From: CAZSDU01 sp964429135
GTDB lineage: Bacteria > Bacteroidota > Bacteroidia > Bacteroidales > FEN-979
Reading direction: 5' to 3'
Assembly (NCBI GenBank): GCA_964429135.1
Contig: CAYSAU010000017.1
Location: 8,499 to 72,498 of the forward strand
DNA length: 64,000 nt
Part shown: one piece after another, positions 26,387 to 35,384 of the stretch
Position numbering within the stretch: position 1 is the first letter of the stretch
Layout: every line of letters starts with the position of its first letter
The notes under the pieces: generated by a model
What the model saw: only the letters and a program-made list of their open reading frames with translations
Databases searched by the model: none
What the model was told of the DNA's origin: nothing
Position numbers and translations under genes: made by a program

Positions 26387-28774
26387 TTACTGTCCCACTC
26401 TGATCAGCCCTTCCTCTGACTCAGAGGTCGTTGGTTTTTTCACTTTTTGCTGGGTTTGAGCATGCATCGACCAGGAGAGACCAACCCAAAGAACCCTGGA
26501 ATCGGTCTTGCTCGTATTATGGAGCGTAAACTGCTCGTTTGTGGTTTCGATAATCCATCTGCGGCTGTTGAAGATATCCGAAAGGGTGAGTGATAAGGTG
26601 AATTTCTTGTCAAAAAAGGATTGCCTAACACTCAAATCTGTAGTATGGATCCCGTGCAGAAAAAACTCAGGCAGGTCAGAGGGGGAACTGTAAGAAAAGG
26701 TTCCCAGGATTTCTCCCTGTTTCCAAGGGAAAAATGATGCTTTGATCGAAAAGCCCCAGGCAAAGCCTTCTGAAGAGAGATCTACCCCTTTAAAATTACC
26801 TGCTGATTTGCTATACCACACGGAGATCCCCGATTGAACAGTCATCCATCTGCCAACATCAAGGGTTCCATCAATCCCTCCACCGATTTTTCGCAGCCAG
26901 TCGCCGTTGGCATAGGTAGTCACCAGGGTATCAGGCGGAATCAGGTATGAAACCTGTACGATGAAATTCCGGGCATCGCTGTAGTACAGCTGACTTAACA
27001 AGCGGAAGTTTTTTGTAGAATAGCTGTGGCTGAACTCAACTTTGCTGGTTAGTTCCGGGTTGAGGTTCTTGTTCCCTGTTTCCACCGTTTTTTCATCAAT
27101 CACGTTGATGTAGGGATTCAACTGGGGATAGGTCGGACGGGTTACGCGCCTTGTATATCCCAATGAGAGGTTTTGGGTGGGTGAAAGTGACAGGGAGAGC
27201 TCCAGAAAAGGGAATGGGAAGAAATACTCCGCAAAAAGGTTCTCGCCTGTCGTGTTCTGATGAAGATTTCGGGTATTGTATTCCAGCCGGATGCCTGCTT
27301 TCCAGAAGAGTCTGCCGAAAAGACTGTCGGAAGCCATGGCATATCCGGCATAAATGTACTCGTGTTGCTCCAGATCGTTGGAATAAGTGGGATTCAGGAT
27401 CCAGGCACCTGAAAGTGTATCCAGGTTCCAGAAGTTGTAGGCAAATGAGTTCCATCGGGAAAAAAAACGTAATCCGGTTTCCAGTTTTCCCTTGCGGAAC
27501 ACCGGCCTGAGATAGTCAGCATGAATGGTCACATTGGTTGGGGCTCCTCCTCCCTCGGATTTCTGCAGGAGGCGATCCTCCAGGTAATAATCGGCAAAAC
27601 GTGTTCCTTTGGTACGGGAGAAAAAGGTCTCTATGGAGAATTCATGGCGGTTCCGGTCAAAAATATGCTTGTAGTTCAGTGAAACCTCCGCCATTGTCCG
27701 GGCATGAGTGATGTCGTTCCTACGATGAAGTCCGGTTACTGTATCGGCTCCGGAAATCTGAGAGCCTTCCACCTGCTGGTCGTTCCTCAGGCTGGGAAAA
27801 GATAATTTTGCATCCAGCGATAACACATCCCGTTTCCCTGGTCTATATCCGGCTGATAGTGACACCTGCTGTGTCTCGCTGAAACGCCGGGTGTACATTG
27901 TCTGGTTCACCTTCTCCCCGGATGCTAAAAAAGTGCGGTTGAGCGAACTGCTGATCTGCTGGGGGTCGTATCGGCCGGTATATCTGATACCGACATCCCA
28001 GACCGCGTTGGCAAATGAAAATGCTGCTCCTCCATTGACCTTATTGGAAATCCCCCAGTTCAGGTTGGCTGACCCGGAAATCCCGGAAGCTTTGCGCTGT
28101 TTGGTTACAATGTTGACGATGCCACCGGTTCCTTCGGCATCGTAGGCGGCATCCGGACTGGTGATCAGTTCGATGTTGCTGACCTGGGAGGCCGGGATTG
28201 CATCAAGTGCCGATAGGGTAGTGGGTCGACCGTCAAGAAGCACCAGGATGTTTTTATTTCCCCTTAGGTAGATATGGTCGTTGTGATCGATGGTGACTGC
28301 CGGTTGACTCTTCAGCACATCCAGGATATTACCGGAAGCAGATCCCGCACTTTTGGCAACTTGGATGGTGGTCTTTTCGACTGTGGTCTCCTGCTCCCTG
28401 ACCCTTCCCACTACCTGTAATTCGTTCAGAGAAACCGAGGAAAGACTTAGCCCGATGGGATCAGGAAGATGATATAATCTTCCCAGAAGCCGAACCGGTA
28501 CATAGGCATGGTTATACCCAACAAAACTGCAACGCAGCAGGTAATCACCCGGTGTGACTCCGAAAATCCGGAATTCTCCCTTTTGCGTAGTGACCACACC
28601 GGTAACCAGCGCGGTGTCGGTAGTCCGGCATAAAACCACACTGACATATTCAAGTGGTTGACTGGTTAAGGAATCGATCACTATTCCTGAAAAAACAACC
28701 GTTTCCGGTTTTTGAGAAAAGGCATAAGGAAGATAATGAAAGAAAATTAAACAAAGGAGGAAAAAAAACTTCAT
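26387..28774 (-). CDS. TonB-dependent outer-membrane receptor (OMP beta-barrel family)
   Basis: 795 residues: a signal peptide (about 1-20), a carboxypeptidase-regulatory-like beta-sandwich (about 28-105), a plug domain with the ITSPDAAYDAEGTGGIVNIVTKQ hallmark of this family, and a 22-strand type beta-barrel to the end (TRRVTRPTYPQLNPYINVIDEKTVETGNKNLNPELTSK). No SusD partner is adjacent, so uptake of a small ligand or metal complex fits better than polysaccharide uptake. It lies alone on the minus strand between two arsenic operons and is transcribed divergently from the second arsR. Substrate unknown; an arsenic link is only by position. Confidence 0.88.
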   Translation of the reverse strand: MKFFFLLCLIFFHYLPYAFSQKPETVVFSGIVIDSLTSQPLEYVSVVLCRTTDTALVTGVVTTQKGEFRIFGVTPGDYLLRCSFVGYNHAYVPVRLLGRLYHLPDPIGLSLSSVSLNELQVVGRVREQETTVEKTTIQVAKSAGSASGNILDVLKSQPAVTIDHNDHIYLRGNKNILVLLDGRPTTLSALDAIPASQVSNIELITSPDAAYDAEGTGGIVNIVTKQRKASGISGSANLNWGISNKVNGGAAFSFANAVWDVGIRYTGRYDPQQISSSLNRTFLASGEKVNQTMYTRRFSETQQVSLSAGYRPGKRDVLSLDAKLSFPSLRNDQQVEGSQISGADTVTGLHRRNDITHARTMAEVSLNYKHIFDRNRHEFSIETFFSRTKGTRFADYYLEDRLLQKSEGGGAPTNVTIHADYLRPVFRKGKLETGLRFFSRWNSFAYNFWNLDTLSGAWILNPTYSNDLEQHEYIYAGYAMASDSLFGRLFWKAGIRLEYNTRNLHQNTTGENLFAEYFFPFPFLELSLSLSPTQNLSLGYTRRVTRPTYPQLNPYINVIDEKTVETGNKNLNPELTSKVEFSHSYSTKNFRLLSQLYYSDARNFIVQVSYLIPPDTLVTTYANGDWLRKIGGGIDGTLDVGRWMTVQSGISVWYSKSAGNFKGVDLSSEGFAWGFSIKASFFPWKQGEILGTFSYSSPSDLPEFFLHGIHTTDLSVRQSFFDKKFTLSLTLSDIFNSRRWIIETTNEQFTLHNTSKTDSRVLWVGLSWSMHAQTQQKVKKPTTSESEEGLIRVGQ

Positions 28775-28852
28775 ATCAGTTAGACACCTTACGAGCAGAA
28801 AACTTTCGTCACAGAAAAAACAAAAAATAAATGAAATTATTGTTAAATTTTA

Positions 28853-28866
28853 ACGTAAAAATACGT
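28853..28866. promoter_or_regulatory. ArsR operator candidate 1, ACGTA-N4-TACGT
   Basis: A perfect palindrome, ACGTA AAAA TACGT, 28 bases upstream of a second one at 28881-28894 in the gap between the TonB receptor and the second arsR. Confidence 0.6.
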
Positions 28867-28880
28867 CATTATAAAAACCA

Positions 28881-28894
28881 ACGTATATTTGCGT
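28881..28894. promoter_or_regulatory. ArsR operator candidate 2, ACGTA-N4-TGCGT
   Basis: ACGTA TATT TGCGT, one mismatch from a perfect palindrome, spaced exactly 28 bases from the first copy (start to start). It contains the -7 box. Confidence 0.6.
28884..28891 (+). promoter_or_regulatory. -7 promoter box TATATTTG (second ars operon)
   Basis: TATATTTG matches TAnnTTTG and lies inside operator candidate 2, about 30 bases ahead of the arsR ATG at 28922, so a bound repressor should block polymerase. Confidence 0.55.
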
Positions 28895-28921
28895 CATTCA
28901 TTTTCAAATTTTCAAATCGAC

Positions 28922-29257
28922 ATGGTTGCAGCTAAAACAGGACTATTCGACCAAGATCTTAAAACCAGTGCTACTTTCTTCAAAGCATTGGGTCACCCAG
29001 CCCGTCTGACTATCCTGAAATATCTGGGTGGAATGCAAATGTGCATGACCGGTGACATCTGCGATGAGTTGCCCCTGAGCAGAACCACCGTGATGCAGCA
29101 CCTGAAAGCGTTGAAAAAAGCCGGACTGATTCAGGGAACGGTAGAAGGTACGCGGGTGAACTATTGCCTGAACCCCTGTGCCATCAAAGATCTCAAAAAA
29201 ATATCCAATGACTTGTTACTTGAACTGAACATTTCGGGAAACAACACATGTCACTAA
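28922..29257 (+). CDS. arsR: ArsR-family transcriptional repressor (second copy)
   Basis: 111 residues from the ATG at 28922. Winged helix: FFKALGHPARLTILKYLGGMQMCMTGDICDELPLSRTTVMQHLKALKKAGLIQGTVEGTRVNYCLNP. Candidate arsenite ligands are the cysteines in MCMTGDIC and in NYCLNPC. It is a clear paralogue of the first ArsR but differs in cysteine placement and probably in operator. A TTG at 28889 in the same frame is rejected because it overlaps the -7 box. It leads the operon arsR-arsC-arsM-acr3 and is the probable reader of the palindromes at 28853 and 28881. Confidence 0.9.
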   Translation: MVAAKTGLFDQDLKTSATFFKALGHPARLTILKYLGGMQMCMTGDICDELPLSRTTVMQHLKALKKAGLIQGTVEGTRVNYCLNPCAIKDLKKISNDLLLELNISGNNTCH

Positions 29258-29283
29258 TCATCAACAGATTAAAATATAAATAC

Positions 29284-29703
29284 ATGACGAAAATTCTTAT
29301 ACTTTGTACCGGGAACTCTTGTCGAAGCCAGATGGCCGAAGGGTTTCTGAAATCATTTGACCCTTCGCTGGAGGTCTTTTCAGCCGGTACCCATCCAGCT
29401 TCTAAACCTAATCCGTATGCGGTGGAGGTCATGCGGGAAGCAGGCATCGATATCTCATCCAACCAACCTAAAAACGTTGGTTTGTTTGTGGATCAACCCT
29501 TTGATTATGTGATTACGGTATGCGATGGCGCCAAAGAGGTTTGCCCTCTTTTTACCGGTAAGGTTGAACACCGCCTCCACATCGGTTTTGAAGACCCAGC
29601 CGATGCTTGCGGAACCCGGGAAGAAATCTTATCGGTCTATCGGAAAGTCAGGGATCAGATTCATGAACGGTTTTTGAAATTCTATCAGGATTTGAAAACT
29701 TAA
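29284..29703 (+). CDS. arsC: Arsenate reductase, thioredoxin-linked (low-Mr PTP family)
   Basis: About 139 residues from the ATG at 29284. The phosphatase-type P-loop is C8-TGNSC-R14 followed by SQMAEGF, and the resolving cysteines C80 and C87 in VCDGAKEVCP correspond to the Staphylococcus aureus type. It reduces arsenate to arsenite with electrons from thioredoxin, in the cytoplasm. An in-frame ATG at 29248 would extend it by 12 residues and overlaps the arsR gene, so the shorter form is preferred. The product is the substrate for the ArsM and Acr3 downstream. Confidence 0.93.
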   Translation: MTKILILCTGNSCRSQMAEGFLKSFDPSLEVFSAGTHPASKPNPYAVEVMREAGIDISSNQPKNVGLFVDQPFDYVITVCDGAKEVCPLFTGKVEHRLHIGFEDPADACGTREEILSVYRKVRDQIHERFLKFYQDLKT

Positions 29704-29724
29704 AGATTTGAAAATAAAAAAGTT

Positions 29725-30549
29725 ATGAAGAATAATAAAAAGAAGATCAATCTAAAAGAACTGGTACAAAAAAAATACAGCGAGATCGCCAATCAATCGA
29801 AAACCGCGAACCAGTCATCCTGCTGTGGGAGTGGACCCTGTTGCGGAGAAGCGGATTATACCGTGTTCAGCGACGATTATACCGGAAATGATGGGTATAA
29901 CCCTGATGCCGATCTGGGACTTGGATGCGGGATCCCGACAGATTTTGCCCAATTGAAACCTGGAGATCATGTTCTCGATCTGGGCAGCGGCGCCGGCAAC
30001 GATTGTTTCGTGGCCCGCGCGCTGGTTGGGGATGCAGGCCACGTGATCGGCCTCGACTTCACTGATGCCATGATCGAAAAGGCCGGTGAAAACAACCGGA
30101 AGATGGGTTATGCCAATGTGGAATTTGCGAAAGGCGACATTGAAGCGATGCCGTTTCCGGATAACCGCTTCGATGTGATCCTCTCCAACTGTGTACTGAA
30201 TCTGGTCCCCGACAAAGGAAAAGCATTTGCCGAGATCTTCCGGGTACTGAAGTTCGGGGGACATTTCTGTATCTCCGATGTAGTTCTGAGGGGAGAACTG
30301 CCCGAAGCCCTGAAAAAAGATGCTGAACTATACGCCGGTTGCGTTTCCGGAGCCATCGACAGGGATCAATATACAGCCATTATCCGGAAAACAGGCTTCC
30401 TGGAGATCACTATTCATAAAGAAAAACCTATCAAACTTCCCGATACATTGCTGTCAAACTACCTCAGTGAAAAGGAAATAATTGATTTCAAGAAAGGCAA
30501 AACCGGCATCCTCAGCATCACAATCTCCGGAAGAAAATTTGAAAATTAA
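29725..30549 (+). CDS. arsM: Arsenite S-adenosylmethionine methyltransferase
   Basis: 274 residues. The SAM-binding motif is HVLDLGSGAGNDC (about 82-94). The three conserved arsenite-binding cysteines fit the family: C68 (LGLGCGIP), C156 (ILSNCVLN) and C206 (LYAGCVSG). The N-terminus carries CCGSGPCC (C33, C34, C39, C40), a cysteine pair region often present in ArsM. It methylates As(III) to mono- and dimethyl arsenicals in the cytoplasm. Coupled genes are arsC upstream and acr3 downstream. The gene overlaps the reading frame start of acr3 only if the longer, unlikely acr3 start is used. Confidence 0.93.
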   Translation: MKNNKKKINLKELVQKKYSEIANQSKTANQSSCCGSGPCCGEADYTVFSDDYTGNDGYNPDADLGLGCGIPTDFAQLKPGDHVLDLGSGAGNDCFVARALVGDAGHVIGLDFTDAMIEKAGENNRKMGYANVEFAKGDIEAMPFPDNRFDVILSNCVLNLVPDKGKAFAEIFRVLKFGGHFCISDVVLRGELPEALKKDAELYAGCVSGAIDRDQYTAIIRKTGFLEITIHKEKPIKLPDTLLSNYLSEKEIIDFKKGKTGILSITISGRKFEN

Positions 30550-30604
30550 AAAATCATCAGCACCTCAAAATCAAAACACTAATAATCTTCAAATTTTCAA
30601 ATCA

Positions 30605-31663
30605 ATGAAGACTCAACTCAAAATCTTAGATAGATACCTGACCCTGTGGATTTTTCTCTCCATGTTTGTTGGCGTTTTTTCAGGGTATCTTTTTCCAGTC
30701 GTAGTGGATTTTTGGAACATGTTCAACTCCGGCACCACCAACATTCCCATCGCCATCGGACTCATTCTGATGATGTACCCTCCGTTGGCCAAGGTGAAGT
30801 ATGAGGAGCTGGGGATGGTGTTCCGGAACGTCAAGGTTCTCGGGCTTTCCCTTATCCAGAACTGGATCGTGGGGCCTATATTGATGTTTACCCTGGCCAT
30901 CGCATTCATCAAGCTCTTCCCTGGAGAAAATTATTCCAACCTTCCGTATATGTACGGGATCATTCTGATCGGACTGGCCCGGTGCATTGCCATGGTGATC
31001 GTGTGGAACGAGCTGGCCAAAGGGGATACGGAGTATTGTGCCGGGTTGGTGGCCTTAAACTCCATTTTCCAGGTTCTTTTGTTCTCTGTCTATGCCTATC
31101 TGTTTATCGCCATCATGCCCGGATGGTTCGGTGTACCTACCAATCCGATTGTAGAACAGATCACCATCGGCCAGATTGTCGAGAGCGTTTTCATCTATCT
31201 TGGGATCCCCTTTATTGCCGGCTTCCTAACCCGGTTTATCCTCATCCGGGTTAAAGACAAAACCTGGTACCATACGAAATTCATTCCGAAAATCAGTCCG
31301 CTCACCCTCATCGCCCTGCTGTTCACGATCGTGGTGATGTTCAGTCTCAAAGGGGAGTACATCGTCAAGCTACCGCTGGATGTAGTGATGATTGCCATTC
31401 CCCTTATCCTTTATTTTCTGATCATGTTCCTGTTCTCCTTCTGGATGAGCAAAAAGGCGGGTGCAAACTACCCTCAATCGGCTACTTTGTCGTTCACCGC
31501 TGCCAGCAACAATTTTGAGTTGGCTATAGCCGTAGCCATCGCTATTTTCGGGATCACCTCCGGCGAAGCCTTTGCCGCCGTGATCGGCCCCCTGGTCGAA
31601 GTCCCCGTGATGCTGGGGTTGGTTAGTCTGGCTTTCTGGTTCAAAAAGAAATACTTTACCTGA
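30605..31663 (+). CDS. acr3: Arsenite efflux transporter, ACR3 family
   Basis: 352 residues from the ATG at 30605, with about ten membrane helices. The sequence after the start, LDRYLTLWIFLSMFVGVFSGYLFP, and the conserved IGLARCIAMVIVWNELAKGD (with the cysteine needed in ACR3) and the SFTAASNNFELAIAVAIAIFGI repeats identify the ACR3 (BASS-related) transporter. It expels arsenite across the inner membrane using the proton gradient. An in-frame ATG at 30482 would make a 41-residue hydrophilic extension within arsM, so the shorter start is preferred. It ends the second ars operon; the next gene is convergent. Confidence 0.93.
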   Translation: MKTQLKILDRYLTLWIFLSMFVGVFSGYLFPVVVDFWNMFNSGTTNIPIAIGLILMMYPPLAKVKYEELGMVFRNVKVLGLSLIQNWIVGPILMFTLAIAFIKLFPGENYSNLPYMYGIILIGLARCIAMVIVWNELAKGDTEYCAGLVALNSIFQVLLFSVYAYLFIAIMPGWFGVPTNPIVEQITIGQIVESVFIYLGIPFIAGFLTRFILIRVKDKTWYHTKFIPKISPLTLIALLFTIVVMFSLKGEYIVKLPLDVVMIAIPLILYFLIMFLFSFWMSKKAGANYPQSATLSFTAASNNFELAIAVAIAIFGITSGEAFAAVIGPLVEVPVMLGLVSLAFWFKKKYFT

Positions 31664-31703
31664 CCTTAACAAACGGTGACATAGACAAACCAGACGTGGA
31701 ATG

Positions 31704-34700
31704 TTAATCTACAAAATCTCTCGTTGCTGTTAATGTGGAATATTGCTTCAATATAGCAAACAACTTCTCCTTTTGTATTGGTTTTGCCAGATAGCCATCG
31801 CAGCCGGCAGCCAGAAAGCGTTGTTCATCACCGGTTTGTGCATAAGCGGTAGTTGCGATAATGGGTAACTCAGGGCGGAACTCACGGATACGCGTAGTTG
31901 CTTCCAACCCGTTCATAACAGGCATTTTAATATCCATCAGCACCAGCGAAATATCGGAATATTGTTTGCATAAGGACACGGCTTCTTCACCATTTTTGGC
32001 CAGCAGGTAATCGCATCCGGCCAATCTCAAAACAACTTCCATGTAAAAATAATTTGATTCTTCATCTTCGGCTAAAAGTACCAGGGGTTTCCTTACCGGA
32101 GAAGTATTTTTCTTCCCGGCTGGAAGTGTTTTATCGGCATGCTCCCTTACTACGTAAGGTACCGTAAAGGTGAAGGAGGAACCTTTGCCTTTTTCGGAAG
32201 TGGCTGAAATGGCGCCTCCAAGCAGTTTAACCAAACCACTGGCAATGGAGAGCCCAAGCCCACTGCCTTCATGGCCGCGTTTATCGGATGGGTCTTCCTG
32301 GGTAAACATAGTAAAAATTTCATCCAGCATTTTTGGTGCTATCCCTCTACCGGTATCCTTTACATAAAATTCAACAAAGCCTTCATTAAGTTTGTATCCA
32401 CAGCCTATACTTCCCCTTTCAGTAAATTTCAATGCATTGTCTAACAGCGCATGAAGTGTTTTACCGATCAATTCGGGATCAGAATCAAGGACTAAATCAG
32501 CGTCATGGTGATTATCAGTTTCAAACGATATGCTTTTAGATGTGCATAATTGCATTACATCTTTTGTAATTTCTTCAAAGAATGGTTGTAAGAGGAACTC
32601 TTTTTTATGCACCTCCATGGTGCCAGAAAAAATCCGCGCCATGTCCATATAATCCCTCACGGTATTCATCAGGCGGTTACTCGATTGTTGCACCATTGCA
32701 AGCATTTTCTCTTTATCTTCCAGAGAAATGCCTTCATCCAACATTAATTTGCCAAACCCCAGTATTCCGTTAAGTGGTGTTCTGATTTCGTGTGAGATAT
32801 TATTGATAAATGCTGTTTTCAGCTTGTCGCTTTCCTGGGCTTTTTCTTTGGCCGCGACCAATGCTTCGAGTGTCCTTTTTCTGTCGGTGATATCTTGCTT
32901 AATACTGACAAAGTTGGTGATAACTCCCTCACGATTTACAATGGATGAGATAATCGCCTTTGCCCAGTACAATTCCCCGCTTTTCTTTTTATTTAAAAAT
33001 TCACCCTCCCAGTTGTTGCCCGAAAGAATGGTATCCCAAACCTCCTTGTAAAAGGCTTTGGAATGATGCCCTGATTTCAAAATATTGGTTTTTTTGCCTT
33101 TTACCTCGTCAAAGCAATAGCCTGTCAATTCTGTGAAAAATGGATTGACATATTCAATAATGCCTTCTATGTTGGTTATCATTACCGAGATTGAACTTTG
33201 TTCAACGATCCTGGAAAGTTTAATCGCCTGTTCCTCTAACTGTATATGTTCAGTGATGTCTCTTATACATGCTACCCTAAAATATTCACCATTATAAAAT
33301 ATGTCCTTGGCTTCAATTTCGGCATCGAAAGTAGAGCCATCTTTTCGTATTACCTTTATTTGATAGGGTGTTGCAACTTTTTTTGAAAGATTAGCTTTCA
33401 CGATTGCATGCGAAACAGGATGAATCAGGTTGAATAAATGCATCCCTGTCAATTCATCTCTTTCGTAACCAAGCATTTTTACTGCGCTTTGATTGACATC
33501 AATGGTGATGGCATTATTGTGGATAATAATTCCTTCAAAGGTAAAAGATGCCAGCTTCTTGAATCTGTCCTCGCTTTCTTTTAATTTTTCTTCCGTCTTC
33601 TGTTTTTTGATGATAATGGAAGCTTGTTGAATAAATGCTTCGATCAGTTCGGTGTTGATGGGTTCGGATTTTGTATTTGTGGTGAAAGTGACATTGCCGA
33701 TAATTTGCGTGTCTTGTTGAAAAGCAATGCTATACATCTTTTCGATAGAGAACATCTTTTTGACAGTATTGCCGATGGCGGCCGAGAGTCTGTCATTGAA
33801 AAGACCCGGAAAGTCAAATTCCATTTCTTCTAATCTGCCGCTGGTAATCTTTTCATAATATTTGGTTGAAATTTCTCCTTCCAGCTTGTTGATGTCAAAT
33901 CCGAGAAGCCTGGAAAGTTCAGCCGTTTTTTTGCCAATACCCTCTGTATGCTTTATTTTCCATCGGTTTTGACTAGGATCATATTCCAACAGAGCAACGA
34001 TTGAATGGCCTTCAAATAATTCGTAGAGTTTATGAACCGTATAGGTGTAGATTTCCTGAATGGAAGTTAACTCAACCATTTCGAATGCAGTTTGAGCCAG
34101 AAAAGCTTTATGTTTCTCACTTAGTCGCAGCGCTTCCTCAGCCTGCTTGCGTTGGGTGATGTCGGAGAATACCGTGGAGAAAAAACCCCTTTGCGGACAT
34201 CCTGCAGTGACATGGAGATATTTATCCAAAGGTGGAAAGTAAGCTTCAAATTCTGCTGGTTCGCCAGTTTCGGCAACTTGAGCATAGGTTTCAAGAAAGG
34301 GTATCTTTTTTGTTCCATATAGCTCTGACGCTTTTATCCCGATCACTTCTCCACGATTTTTTCCGATAATTCTATTGTAAGCAGGATTCATATCCAAAAT
34401 GATGTAATCAACAGCTTTCCCGTTTTCGTAAATAATCTCATCCAGACAACTGGCAGAAGCCATGTTCTCAAACATTGACTTGAATTGAGATTCACTTTTT
34501 CTGAGCGACTCTGATGTTTTTTGATAATCCGCTTTTACTCTTGCTTCCTCCAGCGCCCGCTTTACGGCTATGGGAAGCCTTTCGTGCCTGTCTTTTAATA
34601 CATAGTCCACTGCACCCAGCTTAAGCAATTCAACGGCAGTTTCTTCGCCAATGGTTCCTGAAACGCAGATAAACGGTGTCTCGGGACAAAGCTCCCTGCA

Positions 34701-34934
34701 TATTTCCAAGGCTCCGAAAGCATCAAATCCCGGGAGTTTGAAATCAGCCAGGATGAGATCGAAGCTGGTTTCGCGCAGCAAGGCAGTGAAGCCTTCTTCA
34801 TTCTCAACATGGGTCAGATCCAGTCGATAACCTGCAGTTAATAACTGTTCGCGCATTAACTCCATGTCCCTGAGTGAATCCTCCAGAACAAGAACCTTAA
34901 GTTCTTTGCTTTCGGTCTCTGTTTTTACCTTCAT
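31704..34934 (-). CDS. Hybrid sensor histidine kinase with N- and C-terminal receivers
   Basis: 1076 residues. Order: an N-terminal receiver (about 10-130, ILADFKLPG phosphoacceptor region), a PAS domain (about 150-270), a GAF-like domain (about 280-440), two more PAS domains (about 455-575 and 580-700), HisKA with FINNISHEIRTPLNGILGF, an HATPase_c domain with DNALKF, DTGRGI and GSGLGLSI, and a C-terminal receiver (about 945-1065, LVLMDIKMPVMNG). No transmembrane helix is seen, so it is soluble. It lies 3 bases after the single-receiver gene, in a three-gene operon with the kinase upstream. The ligand is unknown. Confidence 0.92.
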   Translation of the reverse strand: MKVKTETESKELKVLVLEDSLRDMELMREQLLTAGYRLDLTHVENEEGFTALLRETSFDLILADFKLPGFDAFGALEICRELCPETPFICVSGTIGEETAVELLKLGAVDYVLKDRHERLPIAVKRALEEARVKADYQKTSESLRKSESQFKSMFENMASASCLDEIIYENGKAVDYIILDMNPAYNRIIGKNRGEVIGIKASELYGTKKIPFLETYAQVAETGEPAEFEAYFPPLDKYLHVTAGCPQRGFFSTVFSDITQRKQAEEALRLSEKHKAFLAQTAFEMVELTSIQEIYTYTVHKLYELFEGHSIVALLEYDPSQNRWKIKHTEGIGKKTAELSRLLGFDINKLEGEISTKYYEKITSGRLEEMEFDFPGLFNDRLSAAIGNTVKKMFSIEKMYSIAFQQDTQIIGNVTFTTNTKSEPINTELIEAFIQQASIIIKKQKTEEKLKESEDRFKKLASFTFEGIIIHNNAITIDVNQSAVKMLGYERDELTGMHLFNLIHPVSHAIVKANLSKKVATPYQIKVIRKDGSTFDAEIEAKDIFYNGEYFRVACIRDITEHIQLEEQAIKLSRIVEQSSISVMITNIEGIIEYVNPFFTELTGYCFDEVKGKKTNILKSGHHSKAFYKEVWDTILSGNNWEGEFLNKKKSGELYWAKAIISSIVNREGVITNFVSIKQDITDRKRTLEALVAAKEKAQESDKLKTAFINNISHEIRTPLNGILGFGKLMLDEGISLEDKEKMLAMVQQSSNRLMNTVRDYMDMARIFSGTMEVHKKEFLLQPFFEEITKDVMQLCTSKSISFETDNHHDADLVLDSDPELIGKTLHALLDNALKFTERGSIGCGYKLNEGFVEFYVKDTGRGIAPKMLDEIFTMFTQEDPSDKRGHEGSGLGLSIASGLVKLLGGAISATSEKGKGSSFTFTVPYVVREHADKTLPAGKKNTSPVRKPLVLLAEDEESNYFYMEVVLRLAGCDYLLAKNGEEAVSLCKQYSDISLVLMDIKMPVMNGLEATTRIREFRPELPIIATTAYAQTGDEQRFLAAGCDGYLAKPIQKEKLFAILKQYSTLTATRDFVD

Positions 34935-34937
34935 CGT

Positions 34938-35384
34938 TTATTCCATTGAGGGTTTTTCATTCAGCATGGCCCAGAACACGCCGATGTGTTTTACCGCTTC
35001 AAGAAAATCCTTGAAGTTTACCGGTTTCACCACATAGGCATTGACACCCAGGGCATAGCATTTTTTCAGGTCGGATTCTTCGCGAGAAGCTGTAAGCATG
35101 ACTATTGGAAGCATTTTTAATTTTTCATCGCGCCGGATGGCTTCCAGCGTTTCAATGCCATCCATACGAGGCATTTTAATATCCAGCAGCAGCACAACTG
35201 GGTTCCCCTTTTTACGGGTTTTGAACCGGCCTTCATAATTCAGGTATTCCATTACTTCCACACCGTCGTTAGCCACAACCACCTGGTTCGCGAGCTTATG
35301 TTCCTTTAATGCTTCAAGGGTCAGTTCCACGTCCTGAGGATTGTCTTCGGCTAGCAATATTGTTTTTAATTCATTCATGATCAT
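34938..35384 (-). CDS. Single-domain response regulator
   Basis: About 148 residues. A receiver of the Rcp1-like type: LAEDNPQDVELTLEALKEH, phosphoacceptor in LLLDIKMPRMDG, lysine in VVKPVNFKDFLEAV. It has no output domain, so it probably passes phosphate between the two kinases or acts by protein contact. Two starts are possible: 35384 (overlapping the upstream kinase stop as TAATG) or 35378; the overlap favours the first. It sits between the two kinase genes, a typical arrangement for Rcp1-type regulators with phytochrome-like kinases. Confidence 0.9.
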   Translation of the reverse strand: MIMNELKTILLAEDNPQDVELTLEALKEHKLANQVVVANDGVEVMEYLNYEGRFKTRKKGNPVVLLLDIKMPRMDGIETLEAIRRDEKLKMLPIVMLTASREESDLKKCYALGVNAYVVKPVNFKDFLEAVKHIGVFWAMLNEKPSME

